A stretch of 64,000 nt of DNA from Sepiola atlantica. Its lineage: Eukaryota; Mollusca; Cephalopoda; Sepiida; Sepiolidae. Position 1 is the first letter of the stretch, and the number at the start of each line of letters is the position of its first letter. The translations under genes and the position numbers were made by a program. The DNA is taken from contig OY744519.1 in NCBI GenBank assembly GCA_963556195.1, positions 31,157,408 to 31,221,407 on the forward strand, read 5' to 3'. Below, piece after piece: positions 44,571 through 55,086 of this stretch. Below the pieces are notes generated by a model. The model made no database searches and had not been told where the DNA came from. It saw nothing but the letters and a program-made list of their open reading frames with translations.

Positions 44571-44994
44571 ATCTAGACAAATGACAAAGCATTGTATCAA
44601 ATAAAACAGCTTTAATGTTGTTGTGAACTGTAAATAACGAAACTTTAAGGAGTCAAGGGTGGGCCCAATTCTATTTCAATTAACCAAATTGGACTGTTAC
44701 TTTGAAAAAGGACGCCAAGAAAGGTGGCCTCACTGAACGAGCGCTCATTTCTAGGACAATTGATGATTGTATCATTCAGAAAATAGAACCTTAAATCGAA
44801 AATATAGATTACAATGAAGCAAAGTCCAGAAAATGTCTACTGTTCGCAAGATACTTTTAGTCATCTCAAATTCTTTTTTTTTGGGGGGGGGGGGGGGGGG
44901 TCTCAGGTCAAAACTGCTTTACTAACTAAGATGTCTTTTTTTCTTTTTTAAAACTTTTGTTCAAGGTATATTGCCACCGAGACATAAGGGGCTA

Positions 44995-45225
44995 CTGTGC
45001 TTAACGGCCGGATTTATAAGGACATCCTAAGTGGGGAGTTGCGTAGTAAGATGTTTGTTCACATGACATTTAAATTTCTGCATGTTGGTACAGTCGGTGA
45101 AACAGGGAACAGGGAGGGAATTCCAAAGGCAAGCGATCTAAGGAAAGAAGCTATTAGAGTAGAAAGTTTTCCGGCATCTAGAGACCTCTACAGTGAAGGG
45201 GTGGGATTTTGCTGCTAATTGGGTT
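44995..45225 (-). pseudogene. LINE family 2, 3' end fragment
   Basis: Matches 57300-57490: 'gaaacagggaacagggaggg', 'aaagaagctatt', 'tccggcatct' and 'gacctctacagtga'. It encodes a broken piece of the LINE C-terminus on the minus strand. Confidence 0.7.
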
Positions 45226-45244
45226 GATCGGGGATATTTACAAG

Positions 45245-45500
45245 TCGGAATTTGTAGAATCCATGGAGTCGGAAATTTGTAGAATCCTTGGGGGTCAGAA
45301 ATTTGTAGAATCCTTGGGGTTGGAAATTTGTAGAATCCTTGGGGTCGGAAATTTGTAGAATCCTTGGAGTTGGAGTCGGAAGTTTGGGAATCTTATGAGT
45401 CAAAGTTTGTTTGTATTTTTTAAACCTAGAAGTTAGAGTTAGAATTTGTGGAATTTTACGAGTCATATTGTCCGAACTTTTGGAATCCTAGGAGTCGGAG
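45245..45500. repeat. 24-27-bp minisatellite (GGAAATTTGTAGAATCCTTG)
   Basis: About five close units of GGAAATTTGTAGAATCCTTG with GGGTC spacers, then decaying units carrying 'gagtcggagtcgaa'. Confidence 0.85.
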
Positions 45501-45554
45501 TCGAACTTTATACCTTACAGCCCTTGTTAACAAGGACCAAAAAAGAAATAGATA

Positions 45555-45870
45555 TAGTTTTCTTGTAAGAGTTCATAATTTTTCTGAAACAGCCACAAAT
45601 ATCAACATGGTGTGAAGGGTCCACAAGTGATCGGATATTACGAAAGTCGTTTTAGAAATTCCTTCGTAGTAATGAGAGCCTTGAAGATGAAGATAGAGGA
45701 CGACCATGCACGCTTGAAAATGAACGTTTAAAAACAATTGTTGAACAAACCCTATATCAAAGTGTCATAGAAATGTCTAAGGCATTTGATGTCAGTATTT
45801 CAACGGTGTCCGATCATTTGAAGCAAATAGATGAGGTGAAAAAGTTTGATAAATAAGTCCTGCACGAGAT
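45555..45870 (+). pseudogene. Mariner transposase N-terminal fragment
   Basis: Translation across frame breaks gives SNESLEDEDRGRP, then the helix-turn-helix EMSKAFDVSISTVSDHLKQI and VKKFDK. This matches the DNA-binding half of mariner transposases (SLEDEPRSGRP, then V-S-x-S-T-V-x-x-H-L-K-Q-I-G-K-V). The catalytic half is not found downstream. It is a fossil, distinct from the copy at 4555. Confidence 0.8.
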
Positions 45871-46109
45871 CAATTAATAAAGTGTTTCTGAAATTGCTTA
45901 TTATTTGCCCAACAACCCAATATATAAATGGCTATGTTACAATGTCTGTCCTATCGGTGGATTCTACGTTTCGGGGATGTTTTTCCCTCTCTAGATTTTT
46001 ATTCATGTGGCGTAATTTGTTGATGTTGATTAAAAGAAGAGAACGACATTTCCTTTTTAAATAAGTGTAATTTTTATTTCATACTAGCACAATTAGCAAA
46101 GAAAACCCG

Positions 46110-46305
46110 ATGTTATTTCTAAGTTTTCCTTCTCCAAGACCAGTTGCCCAAACTAAGGTTTGACAGTCTTATAGCAATATTTAGATGCAGGTGTGTGAAA
46201 TTAATGTTGAGAACGGTGTTTTCCATGTACAGTTAAAATTAAGCAAAGAGTGGAAAATTCATTTAGAAGTTAAAAATTTAGAATTAAAGACTACGTGGCA
46301 TGGTC
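46110..46305. repeat. Dispersed 200-bp repeat, copy 1
   Basis: Very similar to 50110-50305, same orientation: 'atatttagatgcaggtgtgt', 'ccatgtacagttaaaatta' and 'gttaaaaatttagaattaa'. Confidence 0.8.
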
Positions 46306-46364
46306 CTATTTTCTATAAATTACAGAAAAAATACAAGTAAAACTAAACAGTCAACTAAATATTG

Positions 46365-46510
46365 TAATTTGAAATGTCTAAGTTCATTTTGAGAGAAAAT
46401 CGGAGTAAAAATAATTATGCCTCTGGTGAGGATTGAACTCACAGACTGTCTCTATGAATAGTGCACTAAGTGATTGACGCATGAGGCAAATATGATATAT
46501 TGACACGATT
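46365..46510 (-). mobile_element. tRNA-derived SINE, copy 1
   Basis: Minus strand B box AGTTCAATCCTCACC and a weak A-box region. Matches the next copy over the head and 'atcggagtaaaaata' flank. Confidence 0.6.
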
Positions 46511-46864
46511 AATTCAATACATAAAACAAACTGTCACCCCATCTCTCTAAGGCAACGGGGAAAAAAGAGGGAAAGAAAGCAAAAAGGACATCAAGACTTT
46601 CTTTCTCTCTTTTTCAGCCACAGATCCGCTGCTGCTGCTATCTAGGTCATTATTGAAAAATGTGTTCATTTTAAAAATCTTCCCAAGCCGGATAAATATT
46701 TCTTTTAAAGAAATTAAATCGAAGTACATTTTCTTGTTAAGAACAAAGACCAATGTTCCTAAAAAACCAAAAAAACTGACGAATCAGAATCAAATGTTGA
46801 TTTTGTAAGAAGAAAGCAATAATTTGAGAACCAGACTCACTTTAAACAATCTTTTTAATGTTGT

Positions 46865-47110
46865 AATTTGAGGACAAAATCAGAGTAAAAATACTTATGC
46901 TCCTGGTGAGGTTTGAACTCACAAACTCTGTCTCTAAGTACGGCAAACTAACCAATTGAGCCAGGGTACAAAATTATGATGCTATTAAATACATAAACCA
47001 GGCTGTCTCCCTGCTTTTCCTTCTTTTTTTCTCTAAAGAGACCAAAGTCGGTCAGCCAAGGGCAATGAAAGAAAGGAGAGAAAAAAAGCGCCCTCTTTTT
47101 CACCTGTGAA
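46865..47110 (-). mobile_element. tRNA-derived SINE, copy 2
   Basis: Minus strand A-box-like TGGCTCAATTGGTTAG and B box AGTTCAAACCTCACC, with a body on its right like copy 1. Confidence 0.7.
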
Positions 47111-47635
47111 TATTAAAGAAATTATCTGTTATTAAATTAGAACCAGTAATTTGGGTAACAGTATTAGAACTTGGAACTGTGCAAGGGTTAGCTTCACTGA
47201 CCTCCTTTATTTATAACTAATAAAAGTAAAATATTGGTCAGGATTAAATATTAAAATCGTTAAAATCAATTGCAAATAATTTTTTTTTTAATAACACAGA
47301 CCAATATTTGGCCTATTTGACTACAGAAACAGATTATTTTATGTAGCTTGTAGTGAAATAGCTATCGATCACAAAAGTATAAGAGAAAAACGAAGGAGAT
47401 ACAAATATGTTCTTCATGAAGACGGAGAGAGAGAGGATGAGAAAAGGAGGGAGAGAAGAAAAGATGGAAGGGAGGATTAATGAGTGCATTCTTTTTCTCC
47501 ACATTTCTGGGGATGAATGAAGCCAGTCACCTCGCCACCTTTCCTCTTAAAGTTACTGTCGCATCACTATTTTTAGTTGAGGAACGGAGTGGGTGAGTTG
47601 ATTGGACTAATGGATACTTTCATAGACTATGGAAT
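47111..47635. other. Unassigned spacer
   Basis: AT-rich, then purine-rich at 47425-47480. No gene seen. Confidence 0.35.
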
Positions 47636-47639
47636 CAGC

Positions 47640-47800
47640 TCTGCCAAATTAAAATCCTATCAGATGTGGACAAAGTATATCTGGCTGGCGAAGCTATTGA
47701 GGTTGTCGAGAAGGTGTGTTACCTTTGTGATACCATTTAAGCACAGAGTGCAGCAGGTGCGAGTGTGATTGCAAAAGTTAAGAGTAGATTATATGTGGGG
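47640..47800 (+). pseudogene. LINE reverse transcriptase fragment (family 1-like)
   Basis: Reads DVDKVYLAGEAIEVVEKVCYL and, after a stop, ASVIAKVKSRL. This matches the thumb-side motif also seen at 63270-63400 (DVEKVYLNGKAVHKFCY, GAGVIARVRNG). Confidence 0.65.
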
Positions 47801-48150
47801 GGACACTTCGGTGATCGTCTCACTATTTAAAAATTCTTACATTTATTTCTTTTAGTATTGGGTCATCACTTAACAAGGCCAAAAGACACTCGAGGACGAG
47901 GGTAAATGAGACAGTATGATTGTCAGTTAAAAGATTAGGAACACTATGGGAGTACTAATATTGATCAATGAATGGTATGAACTGCGTTTGATTACTTATG
48001 GGTTAGTTCATGACAAGAATTTGTTGACATTGGATTTGAAGATGACCAAGTTGTAATCAGCAGGGAAGCAGTACCGCAGTAATGTGTGCAAAGAAGCTCT
48101 GTTCATGGAAATTCTGCCTGACACTAGGCACATGGAGGAAGAAAGGAAAA
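47801..48150. other. Unassigned, probably LINE-derived
   Basis: Contains words resembling LINE family 2 ('gacattggatttgaagatgac') matching the end near 61160 in inverse. No intact frame. Confidence 0.4.
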
Positions 48151-48156
48151 TCTTGT

Positions 48157-48731
48157 TCAGTTAGGGTAGAAGACGAGTTCTTGTTGTGAATGTCTGACAA
48201 GGAGGAACCAAAAGTTGGAGCTCAGTTGAGCACCTTCCATGGAGATAGAGTAGAGAAAGACTAGCAACGTCTTTTCTATGAGAAAGGGGTTGTAGGGAAG
48301 AGAAAAGATCATCCCCACTTGCTTTTGAAGTCGATTTTGTACTCTGTCAGAAAAAGAAAGAGTGCTCTGTGCAGCACCTCCCCAGATGTGGCAGCAGTAC
48401 TCCATCTTAGGATGTATCTGACTCTTATATAGGTAGAGGATTGCATCTGGGGCCAGGTATTTTCTGGAGCAGTAGAATGATCCAACCATTTTTCCAGTGA
48501 TCTTAGCAACAGACTGGATATACATCTCATCAGTAGGAGGTGTGATCCTGAATGTGCTTCACACTCACCAGACCATAACCTCCCAATTTTTATCTGTGGG
48601 ATTATCTCAACGCTAATGTCTATGGAAACAATCCCAAGACTATTTCTGAACTGAAAAGGGCTATCGCAACCCAAATAAGTGCAGTACCAAGAGAGAAGTG
48701 TGACAGAGTTCAACAATTTTGCATGTCGCAT
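48157..48731 (-). pseudogene. LINE family 2, reverse transcriptase C-terminal fragment
   Basis: Minus strand contains MVGSFYCSRKYLAP, then AILYLYKSQIHPKMEYCCHIW and GGAAQSTLSFSDRVQNRLQ. The Y-L-Y-K and M-E-Y-C-C-H-I-W-x-G-A motifs are typical of the region after the polymerase core in many invertebrate LINEs. A frameshift near 48500 and stops make it inactive. Confidence 0.82.
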
Positions 48732-49002
48732 CCAGGTGTGCTTATTGTGAATTTTATTAAAATGGGTGGAATTTTTGGGTGGGTCACCCTCTAGCTCAAT
48801 TTCTTTTCATAAAAGAAAAAAAGTGAGAAGTCTATTAAAAGAAAATTTTACCCCTTACCTAATTAAGAAAAAAAACAAAAAAAAACTTGACTCCGACTCC
48901 TGCAAAAATTGTTACCCCCAGACTGACTAACTACCTCAGGTGAGAAGTTGGCTGAAAATAAATCTGACAGCGGGGTAAGTTTTTGAAAAACGGACTAACC
49001 TT

Positions 49003-49132
49003 CGATGAGCCGGACTCACTTTTTAGTAAGCCGGACTCACTTTTTAGTGAGCTGAGCCGGACTCACTTTTTAGTGAGCCGGACTCACTTTTTAGTGAGCC
49101 GGACTCACTTTTTAGTGAGCCGGACTCATTTT
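49003..49132. repeat. 21-bp tandem repeat GCCGGACTCACTTTTTAGTG
   Basis: About six units; the second and third are spaced by an extra 'gctga'. Confidence 0.9.
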
Positions 49133-49536
49133 CAATGCAAAAACTGCTGACTCAAGATTTCAACACTCAATCTATGCTTGAGTCAAAGGACGATAAAACA
49201 GCAACTATTACAGAAGAAATAGATATTTCAATGAGCTATGGATGAATGAAGTGCCAAAATGTTTTTTTACATGTACAGTCATTAAACATTAGGAATAATC
49301 TAAGAATTCTTAGTCACAAAGTTGAGCACTTCCTTATTGAAATAATGGCATAATTCAATCAGCATCATCACATTCACTTTAACATTCTTTCAATGTGAAA
49401 CACATAGAATAACTAATCATCATCATACAAGAGAATGCATGGATTCCTTTGAATGAAAAAAAAAACGAAATAAAAACCGATTCTGAAACTAGAATTCTCA
49501 TACAGCCAACTCTAATGAATACACACTGAAAAGGTG

Positions 49537-50008
49537 TCTGCGCAATGAGGTGTTTATAGTTAAGCCAGGGTTGCGCAATGAGGTGTTTATAGTAAAGCAA
49601 GGGTTGCACAATGAGGTGTTTATAGTAAAGCCAGGGTTGCGCAATGAGGTGTTTATAGTAAAGCAAGGGTTGCGCAATGAGGTGTTTATAGTAAAGCAAG
49701 GGTTGCGCAATGAGGTGTTTATAGTAAAGCAAGGGTTGCATAATGAGGTGTTTATAGTAAAGCAAGGGTTGCGCAATGAGGTGTTTATAGTAAAGCAAGG
49801 GTTGCGCAATGAGGTGTTTATAGTAAAGCAAGGGTTACACAATGAGGTGTTTATAGTAAAGCAAGGGTTGCACAATGAGGTGTTTATAGTAAAGCAAGGG
49901 TTGCACAATGAGGTGTTTATAGTAAAGCAAGGGTTGCGCAATTAGGTGTTTATAGTAAAGCAAGGGTTGCGCAATTAGGTGTTTATAGTAAAGCAAGGGT
50001 TGCACAAT
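49537..50008. repeat. 33-bp tandem repeat GCGCAATGAGGTGTTTATAG
   Basis: Unit GCGCAATGAGGTGTTTATAG plus TAAAGCAAGGGTT, 33 bp, about 14 copies. Changes are few and clustered (CAC or CGC, AATGAGG or AATTAGG). With 11 codons per unit, several frames stay open on both strands; none has a start or homology that argues for a gene. Confidence 0.95.
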
Positions 50009-50109
50009 ACTATCAAACTGCACTTTCTCTGAGTCAGTATTTCTGAAGTCAAGTGACCGAGAAATCTAAGACAACCTTGAGCAACACTGAGATAAGCGGA
50101 TAAGAACTG

Positions 50110-50305
50110 ATGTTATTTCAAAGTTTTCCTTCTCCTAGACTAGCTGCCCAAACTAAGGCTTAACAGTTTAATCTTGTAACAATATTTAGATGCAGGTGTG
50201 TGAAATTAATGTTAAGAATGGTATTTTCCATGTACAGTTAAAATTAGACAGAGAGTGAAAAATTCATTTAGATGTTAAAAATTTAGAATTAAGACTACGT
50301 AGGAT
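50110..50305. repeat. Dispersed 200-bp repeat, copy 2
   Basis: See 46110-46305; 4 kb apart, same orientation. Confidence 0.8.
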
Positions 50306-50745
50306 GATATGACGTGATGGGAGAAAGAATGTGGCAAAAACGTTAGAGAGTTACTGCCTCTGGGATATCAGGTGTTGAAGTGATCAGATATATTTTCAAA
50401 TTTTCCTCCATCCTACGGAAGTTGGAAGAGAAGGATGTCGTTTATCATGATGTACTTGCTGTAAATTACTGTACAAAGTAAGTAAAATCCCAGAGCAAGT
50501 AACGGAGTCATTTGTTGTTCTTAATTGCTTCTATTATTCCAGCCAGCAAAAGAATAAAGAAGAAAGGAACAACCACCTTTACAACGAGACGTCATCAACT
50601 ACTTTGGAGAGACAAACAGCTGTCTGTCGACACAGAAAACAATGGACAATCTGTGGGGATTGGAGAAGACCCAACGCTATGCCCCAGTCTCCCCTACTAT
50701 TTCTCCCATAACTAGATAAAGAGGAAATGAACTCATATCTTTCTG
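50306..50745. other. Unassigned spacer
   Basis: A 67-codon frame (50512-50715) leads into the tRNA-SINE head and is not recognised. Confidence 0.35.
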
Positions 50746-50754
50746 AAACGTAAT

Positions 50755-50832
50755 TAGAGAAACTAACGTTACAGCAGAAACTTGAACAAGACATGTAAAG
50801 TCTATACGGGTAACCATTACTCCACTTCCATA
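50755..50832 (-). mobile_element. tRNA-derived SINE head
   Basis: Minus strand A-box-like GTGGAGTAATGGTTACCC and B-box-like TTGTTCAAGTTTC. Confidence 0.6.
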
Positions 50833-52130
50833 TCTTTCTAAGACAAACCCGTTATATTTGGCATGATAACCGTTAAGTGAAAACAGGAATTCTTTTCTTA
50901 GACACTTCCAGTCAGTTTAAAATCCTGGGATAATCTTTTATCCAATTAAAATTGTTCATGATGTATTTGTAAAAAAAACCTGGCAATCATAATGGTTGTT
51001 ACGTAGTAAAACACATTAATAAAAAATAATTGAATGATGATAGATATACAATTTTGAATTATTACATTAGTGAAAATGCTGTTTTTTGTTGTTTTTATTA
51101 AAGTAATTCTCTAGTTAGATTTAAAGGTGTGTTATTTCTCAATTATATTTAAATCTATATATATATATAAATAAGTAAAAATAGGCTGCCAAATTTATAC
51201 TTAAATGCAAAGTTTTGTCGAACTGGATTGTTGAACACTGTTGTGACAGCCTACTCGATATGTCTGCTTGTAAAGACATAAATAGGCTTTAATTCTCTTC
51301 TTTCCTCATGGCTGTTGGGTTGGCCGCATCGATTGAGAGGTTCAGACTTGAAAGTTAAAAGCTGACTTGGCTCTGGGCTTCGAATTGTGCGATCGACAGA
51401 ACAGTGATCCTCCACACTGATGATGTATGTGGATAAGAATATAAAGAATATTTATCATATGTATGTATGTATGTATATATATATATATACATACATACAC
51501 ACAAATTTTAGTTTCTGTTTGTTTACAAACTTTGCCTAGCATTTTGGAAATAGATCCCCATATCTATCTATATATATAAAAGTGTGTGATTTTTGTGTTT
51601 CCTTATAGAAAGAAAGGTTAGAGAATCAACATAAAATCTAACAGTGTAGTTTTATGTAAAATTTACTGTGGAGGACAATGGAAGGGTTCCAGAATCGCTA
51701 AGTGCACCCCTATGAAGGGATAACAACCTTAAAACTTCAAATATATCCTATTTTTATGAAATTTAAATCATATGAATAAAATTTTCTGGGAAAAACAATG
51801 GAAGTGGTTCCAAATCTCTATGCTACCATCTACGTGCACCCCCCCCCCCACTTCTAAGTGACCCATTGAGACAGAACTCCATTAACCCTTCAAATATGTA
51901 TATCTGATCTTAATGAAATTTAAACCATATGTATAAGAGACCGATTCAGAAAGTTTCCCAACATTTCAGTTTCTTCCACTTACATTAGGGACGAAACAGG
52001 AGAGGGGGGGGGGGGGCAATAAAAACAAAAAAGAATAATATGGTGTTATGAGCACAGTAAAAACAAGTACATAGTAGTGATCCTCATTCAATCCCGAGCA
52101 ACGTCGTGTCTTCCTGTTAGTTTATAATAA
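50833..52130. other. AT-rich spacer with Helitron-like 5' end
   Basis: (TATG)n/(AT)n at 51460-51500. Near 51562 'tctatctatatatataaaag' resembles a Helitron 5' end. C runs at 51840 and G runs at 52004. No gene seen. Confidence 0.35.
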
Positions 52131-52132
52131 TA

Positions 52133-52460
52133 ATAATAATACGCTAAGGTAATTTCATGTCCGTACAGGTTATCACTCTTTACTCCTTTTATAAAAGATA
52201 GGATCGCCTGATCGACAAAGATGCAGTGTAAAAAAAGTAATTTTTTAAATTTCATCTGATGTTGCTGTTGTGTCGAACATGAATCTAAAACTAAAATACA
52301 TTTTCTTGGCCTTCAGGGGATGATCAAAGTGTAGTATCTACTTTGTCCAAAAATGGTACAATAAAAATTATGGGATCTAAGTTAGCGCCGGACGTCCATA
52401 GAATGGAAATTTGTCACTAACTCCTACAAGGGGTTTGGAAATAGACACCCATAACCACAC
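52133..52460 (+). mobile_element. HelC, copy 3 (truncated) with U2-like segment
   Basis: Plus-strand orientation: 'aatacgctaaggtaatttca', then 'gttgtgtcgaacatg', then the U2-like CTTGGCCTTCAGGGGATG, ATCAAAGTGTAGTATCT at 52308-52345, then 'ccggacgtccatag'. It stops in an internal block, near a (TG)n(TA)n microsatellite. Confidence 0.6.
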
Positions 52461-52463
52461 ACA

Positions 52464-52494
<31 letters not shown>

Positions 52495-52497
<3 letters not shown>

Positions 52498-52810
52498 CTT
52501 TAATCACAAGTAAAAAAAACATTCCTTAGTTCTGGGATTGAGTTATGTTTGAAGATATTCTTTTTTAATATTCTAATTAGCTGTAAATTATAATTAACTG
52601 AACATATCACCCATCTCTTACTTAGATATCTATGTATTTCTCTTGTCCCTCTGTGTGTTGATTTAACCACTCTCTAATAGTTTTAAATGTCTCGTGTGTG
52701 TGTTTACAGAAAGAGTGACTCTCTTTTCAGCTAATTTACATAGTGTGTCCATACACACCATAAACACGAATGTAAATTAGATAACAAAATAATAGAAGTA
52801 TTACTTCTAT
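52495..52810 (-). repeat. Rep-E, copy 4 (inverted)
   Basis: Shares 'tagttctgggattgag', 'attataattaactgaacat' and 'tacatagtgtgt' with 17995-18365. Confidence 0.65.
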
Positions 52811-52864
52811 ATTTTCATTTATTTATTTTTTTAAACATATTTCCCCCCAAACAAGGCAGGCCGC

Positions 52865-53185
52865 CACTGTAGACGTAAAGGGTTACTGAGAATTTGGGTG
52901 TGGGTTTTGGGTGTCACCCCAAATTGGGAACAGTGTAGCAAGGTATCTGTTTACATTACCTCTGCATATCGGTACTGTCGGGGAAACAGGGAGCAGGGAG
53001 GGAGTTCCAGAGGCCAGCAACATGAAGAAAGAAGCTATTGGAGTAGAAGGCTCTCCGGCATCTGGGGACCTCCACAGTGAATGGATGGGATTTAGCTGAT
53101 TATCGAGTTGGTCTAGTGAATTTACGTCGAGGGGGCACCAGAGTAGCCAGTTCATCGAAGCACAATCCATTGAAGTATTCATAAG
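52865..53185 (-). pseudogene. LINE family 2, 3' fragment
   Basis: Nearly parallels 57300-57545, including 'gttggtctagtgaatttacg' and 'gagggggcaccagagtagcc'. Confidence 0.75.
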
Positions 53186-53800
53186 AATATTCACCGACTT
53201 GTATGCTTGTTTGTAGTGTGTGTATGTTTTGGGGGGCAGGGAGCCAGGGCTTTGTATTGAATTTACAATTTAACAAAATAAAATGGCTGACTTGTGTACA
53301 AATGAACTGAAATGCATTATGGTGGAATTTAATTCTGTCATGACATTAATGTGGGAAAGAGATACTCATTGACTTGTTTGCCCTGCCGCGGGGTGAGAGT
53401 AATTTTTGGGAGGAAGAGGGAGGGCTTTTGGTTTTAATTTACAATATCACAAAAGCATGAACTGGCTGATTGGTGTATGAATGAACCAAAATGCATTATG
53501 GTGGAATTTAATTTCATATTGGCAAAAATTTTAGAGGGTAGGAGGATACTCACCGACTTTTTTGTTCGGACGCGGTGTGTTTGTGGTGGGGGCTTTGTTT
53601 GTAATTTACAATTTAACAAAAGAATAGAATGGCTGACTTGTGTACGAATGAACCGAAATGCATTATGGTGGAATTTAATTTTGTAATGAAATTAATGTGG
53701 GATGGAAGGTGAGGAATACTCACTGACTTGTTTATTTGGCTACGGTTTGTGTGTGTGTGTTTTTGGGAAGGGGCTGCTTTTTTTATAATTTACAATGCCG
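53186..53800. repeat. Tandem repeat, units of about 175 bp, 3.5 copies
   Basis: Each unit has 'atactcaccgactt'-type, a GT-rich stretch, 'tttacaatttaacaaaa', 'atggctgacttgtgtac' and 'aatgcattatggtggaattt'. Repeats of 'atgcattatggtgg' fall near 53312, 53491 and 53659. Confidence 0.88.
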
Positions 53801-54104
53801 AACTTGATCGCAACAAAGCAGAATTAAATTGAGTTGAAAAGACTCTTTTCAGCCCAAATGTTACTTTTTTATCCACAATCTAAAAAATATGTGTAATAAA
53901 AACACGTGTAATAAAAAAATTAAAAAACAGTCATTGAATTAGAAAACAATAACGAATAGCGAATTAATGAGATGTCTTTTTTGCATCCATTATGCAAATT
54001 AGTTTGCCTGAGTACATCAATCACATGGAGATGCTCAGTATATTTAGATAACTGTATTGGGAGTTTTAATATCACTGTCAGTGTTCTGAATAGCCCAAAT
54101 TTAT
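53801..54104. other. AT-rich spacer
   Basis: No gene seen. Confidence 0.4.
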
Positions 54105-54225
54105 AAATAGAGATATATTCGGAAACTACACGAGTACTTGGGTAAGTATATTTCATTTTGATCAAAGAGGTTTACATTGTAGGTTCAGTGTTTGTGCCGG
54201 ACATTCATAAAAAGGAAATACATTT
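54105..54225 (+). mobile_element. HelC-like fragment, copy 4
   Basis: Inverse match to 33930-34020: 'gatatattcggaaactacac', 'gagtacttgggtaagtatat' and 'gccggacattcat'. No U2-like part. Confidence 0.5.
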
Positions 54226-54369
54226 TATTTTATTTATAATTTTAAAATTATAAAAATTAACAAATAATAGAAATGTTAATATGGGGTTCAGGGTGTGGAG
54301 CAGAAGTACATAGGGGTCCTCGTTGATTGCCGTAAAAATAAACTTACCAATAATTATTTCCATAAATGT

Positions 54370-54796
54370 CACTGTACTTACGACCCCATTCATCCAATCA
54401 ATGCCGAGTACCAACATCTCATGTACTGCCTACGACGCATCCTATGCATCTGCCTCTCCGACTAAATCCTAAACTGCACCATTCGTGCAAGATGTAACAC
54501 CACCAGCATCACGGAGTCTTCTGAAAAGGAGACTCTGCTGGTTTGGACACATTCTTCGACGACCTGGGGAGGAATTCATCCGCAAATTGGTGACCTTAAT
54601 CGCGCCCGCTGGCTGGCGGAAGCACAAAGGCGGCCAACTGGAGACATGGATTAAAATAATGAAAACAGACTGGGAGCTGGTAGCTGCCACCCCCCCTCCC
54701 CGCATTTTTGGTATTTGTCGCTGGAACCGGGAATGGCTGAAGTATGCTGGAGACTCAGCTGCCAATCGACATGGGTGGACCACATTGATGTGGTGA
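54370..54796 (+). pseudogene. LINE family 4, reverse transcriptase C-terminal fragment
   Basis: Contains INAEYQHLMYCLRRILCIC upstream in another frame, then RSLLKRRLCWFGHILRRPGE and GGQLETWIKIMKTDWE. The L-R-R-I-L and W-F-G-H-x-L-R-R-P motifs match the C-terminal end of LINE polyproteins. It is distinct in sequence from families 1-3. It lies just downstream of the WAPL exon, inside the giant intron and on the opposite strand. Confidence 0.75.
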
Positions 54797-54799
54797 ACT

Positions 54800-55080
54800 C
54801 ATTCGGAGTCGGCTCAACCCACTCCGGATGAGTTTCATCCTTGAGCCCCATTCCAAAAATTTAATGTTATAAAATGTAAAAAATAGGGATAAAAAAGGTA
54901 ATATGTTATGGGGTGGGGAAGGACGTTCGGTCCCCTCATTCAATTCTGGGGTCTTCCTGCTATTCAATGGGATGGTTGGTGGGTCAGGGGTAAATAAACA
55001 AAAAAGGTAAAAAGTAAAAAAATGAAAAAATAAAAGACGTTTGAACAAGTGAAAAAGAGAAACAGAGACAAAAGACGGCG
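54800..55080. other. Intron next to the WAPL donor
   Basis: Opposite-strand text reads 'gttatggggtggggaaggac' and 'ggggtcttcctgctattcaa'. No coding signal. Confidence 0.4.
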
Positions 55081-55086
55081 ACTTAC

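Larger units (their letters stand above)
240..55086 (-). other. WAPL: WAPL giant intron, about 54.8 kb
   Basis: This is the intron between the two WAPL exons in the window. The donor GTAAGT is at 55086-55081 and the acceptor TTTCAG ends at 240, both read on the minus strand. No other convincing coding exon was recognised inside it; the content is transposon remnants, satellites and microsatellites. The pre-mRNA would carry the minus strand, so the purine-rich arrays at 21.4-23.9 and 26.6-31.1 kb would appear as long CU-rich RNA. A small unrecognised WAPL exon inside the interval cannot be excluded, but the phase-0 junction and the homology run straight across it. Confidence 0.85.

Noticed and set aside
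13488..50832. tRNA genes at tRNA-like A/B boxes
   Set aside because: No locus yields a complete cloverleaf with paired acceptor stem; similar copies recur with SINE bodies, so they are tRNA-derived SINE heads.
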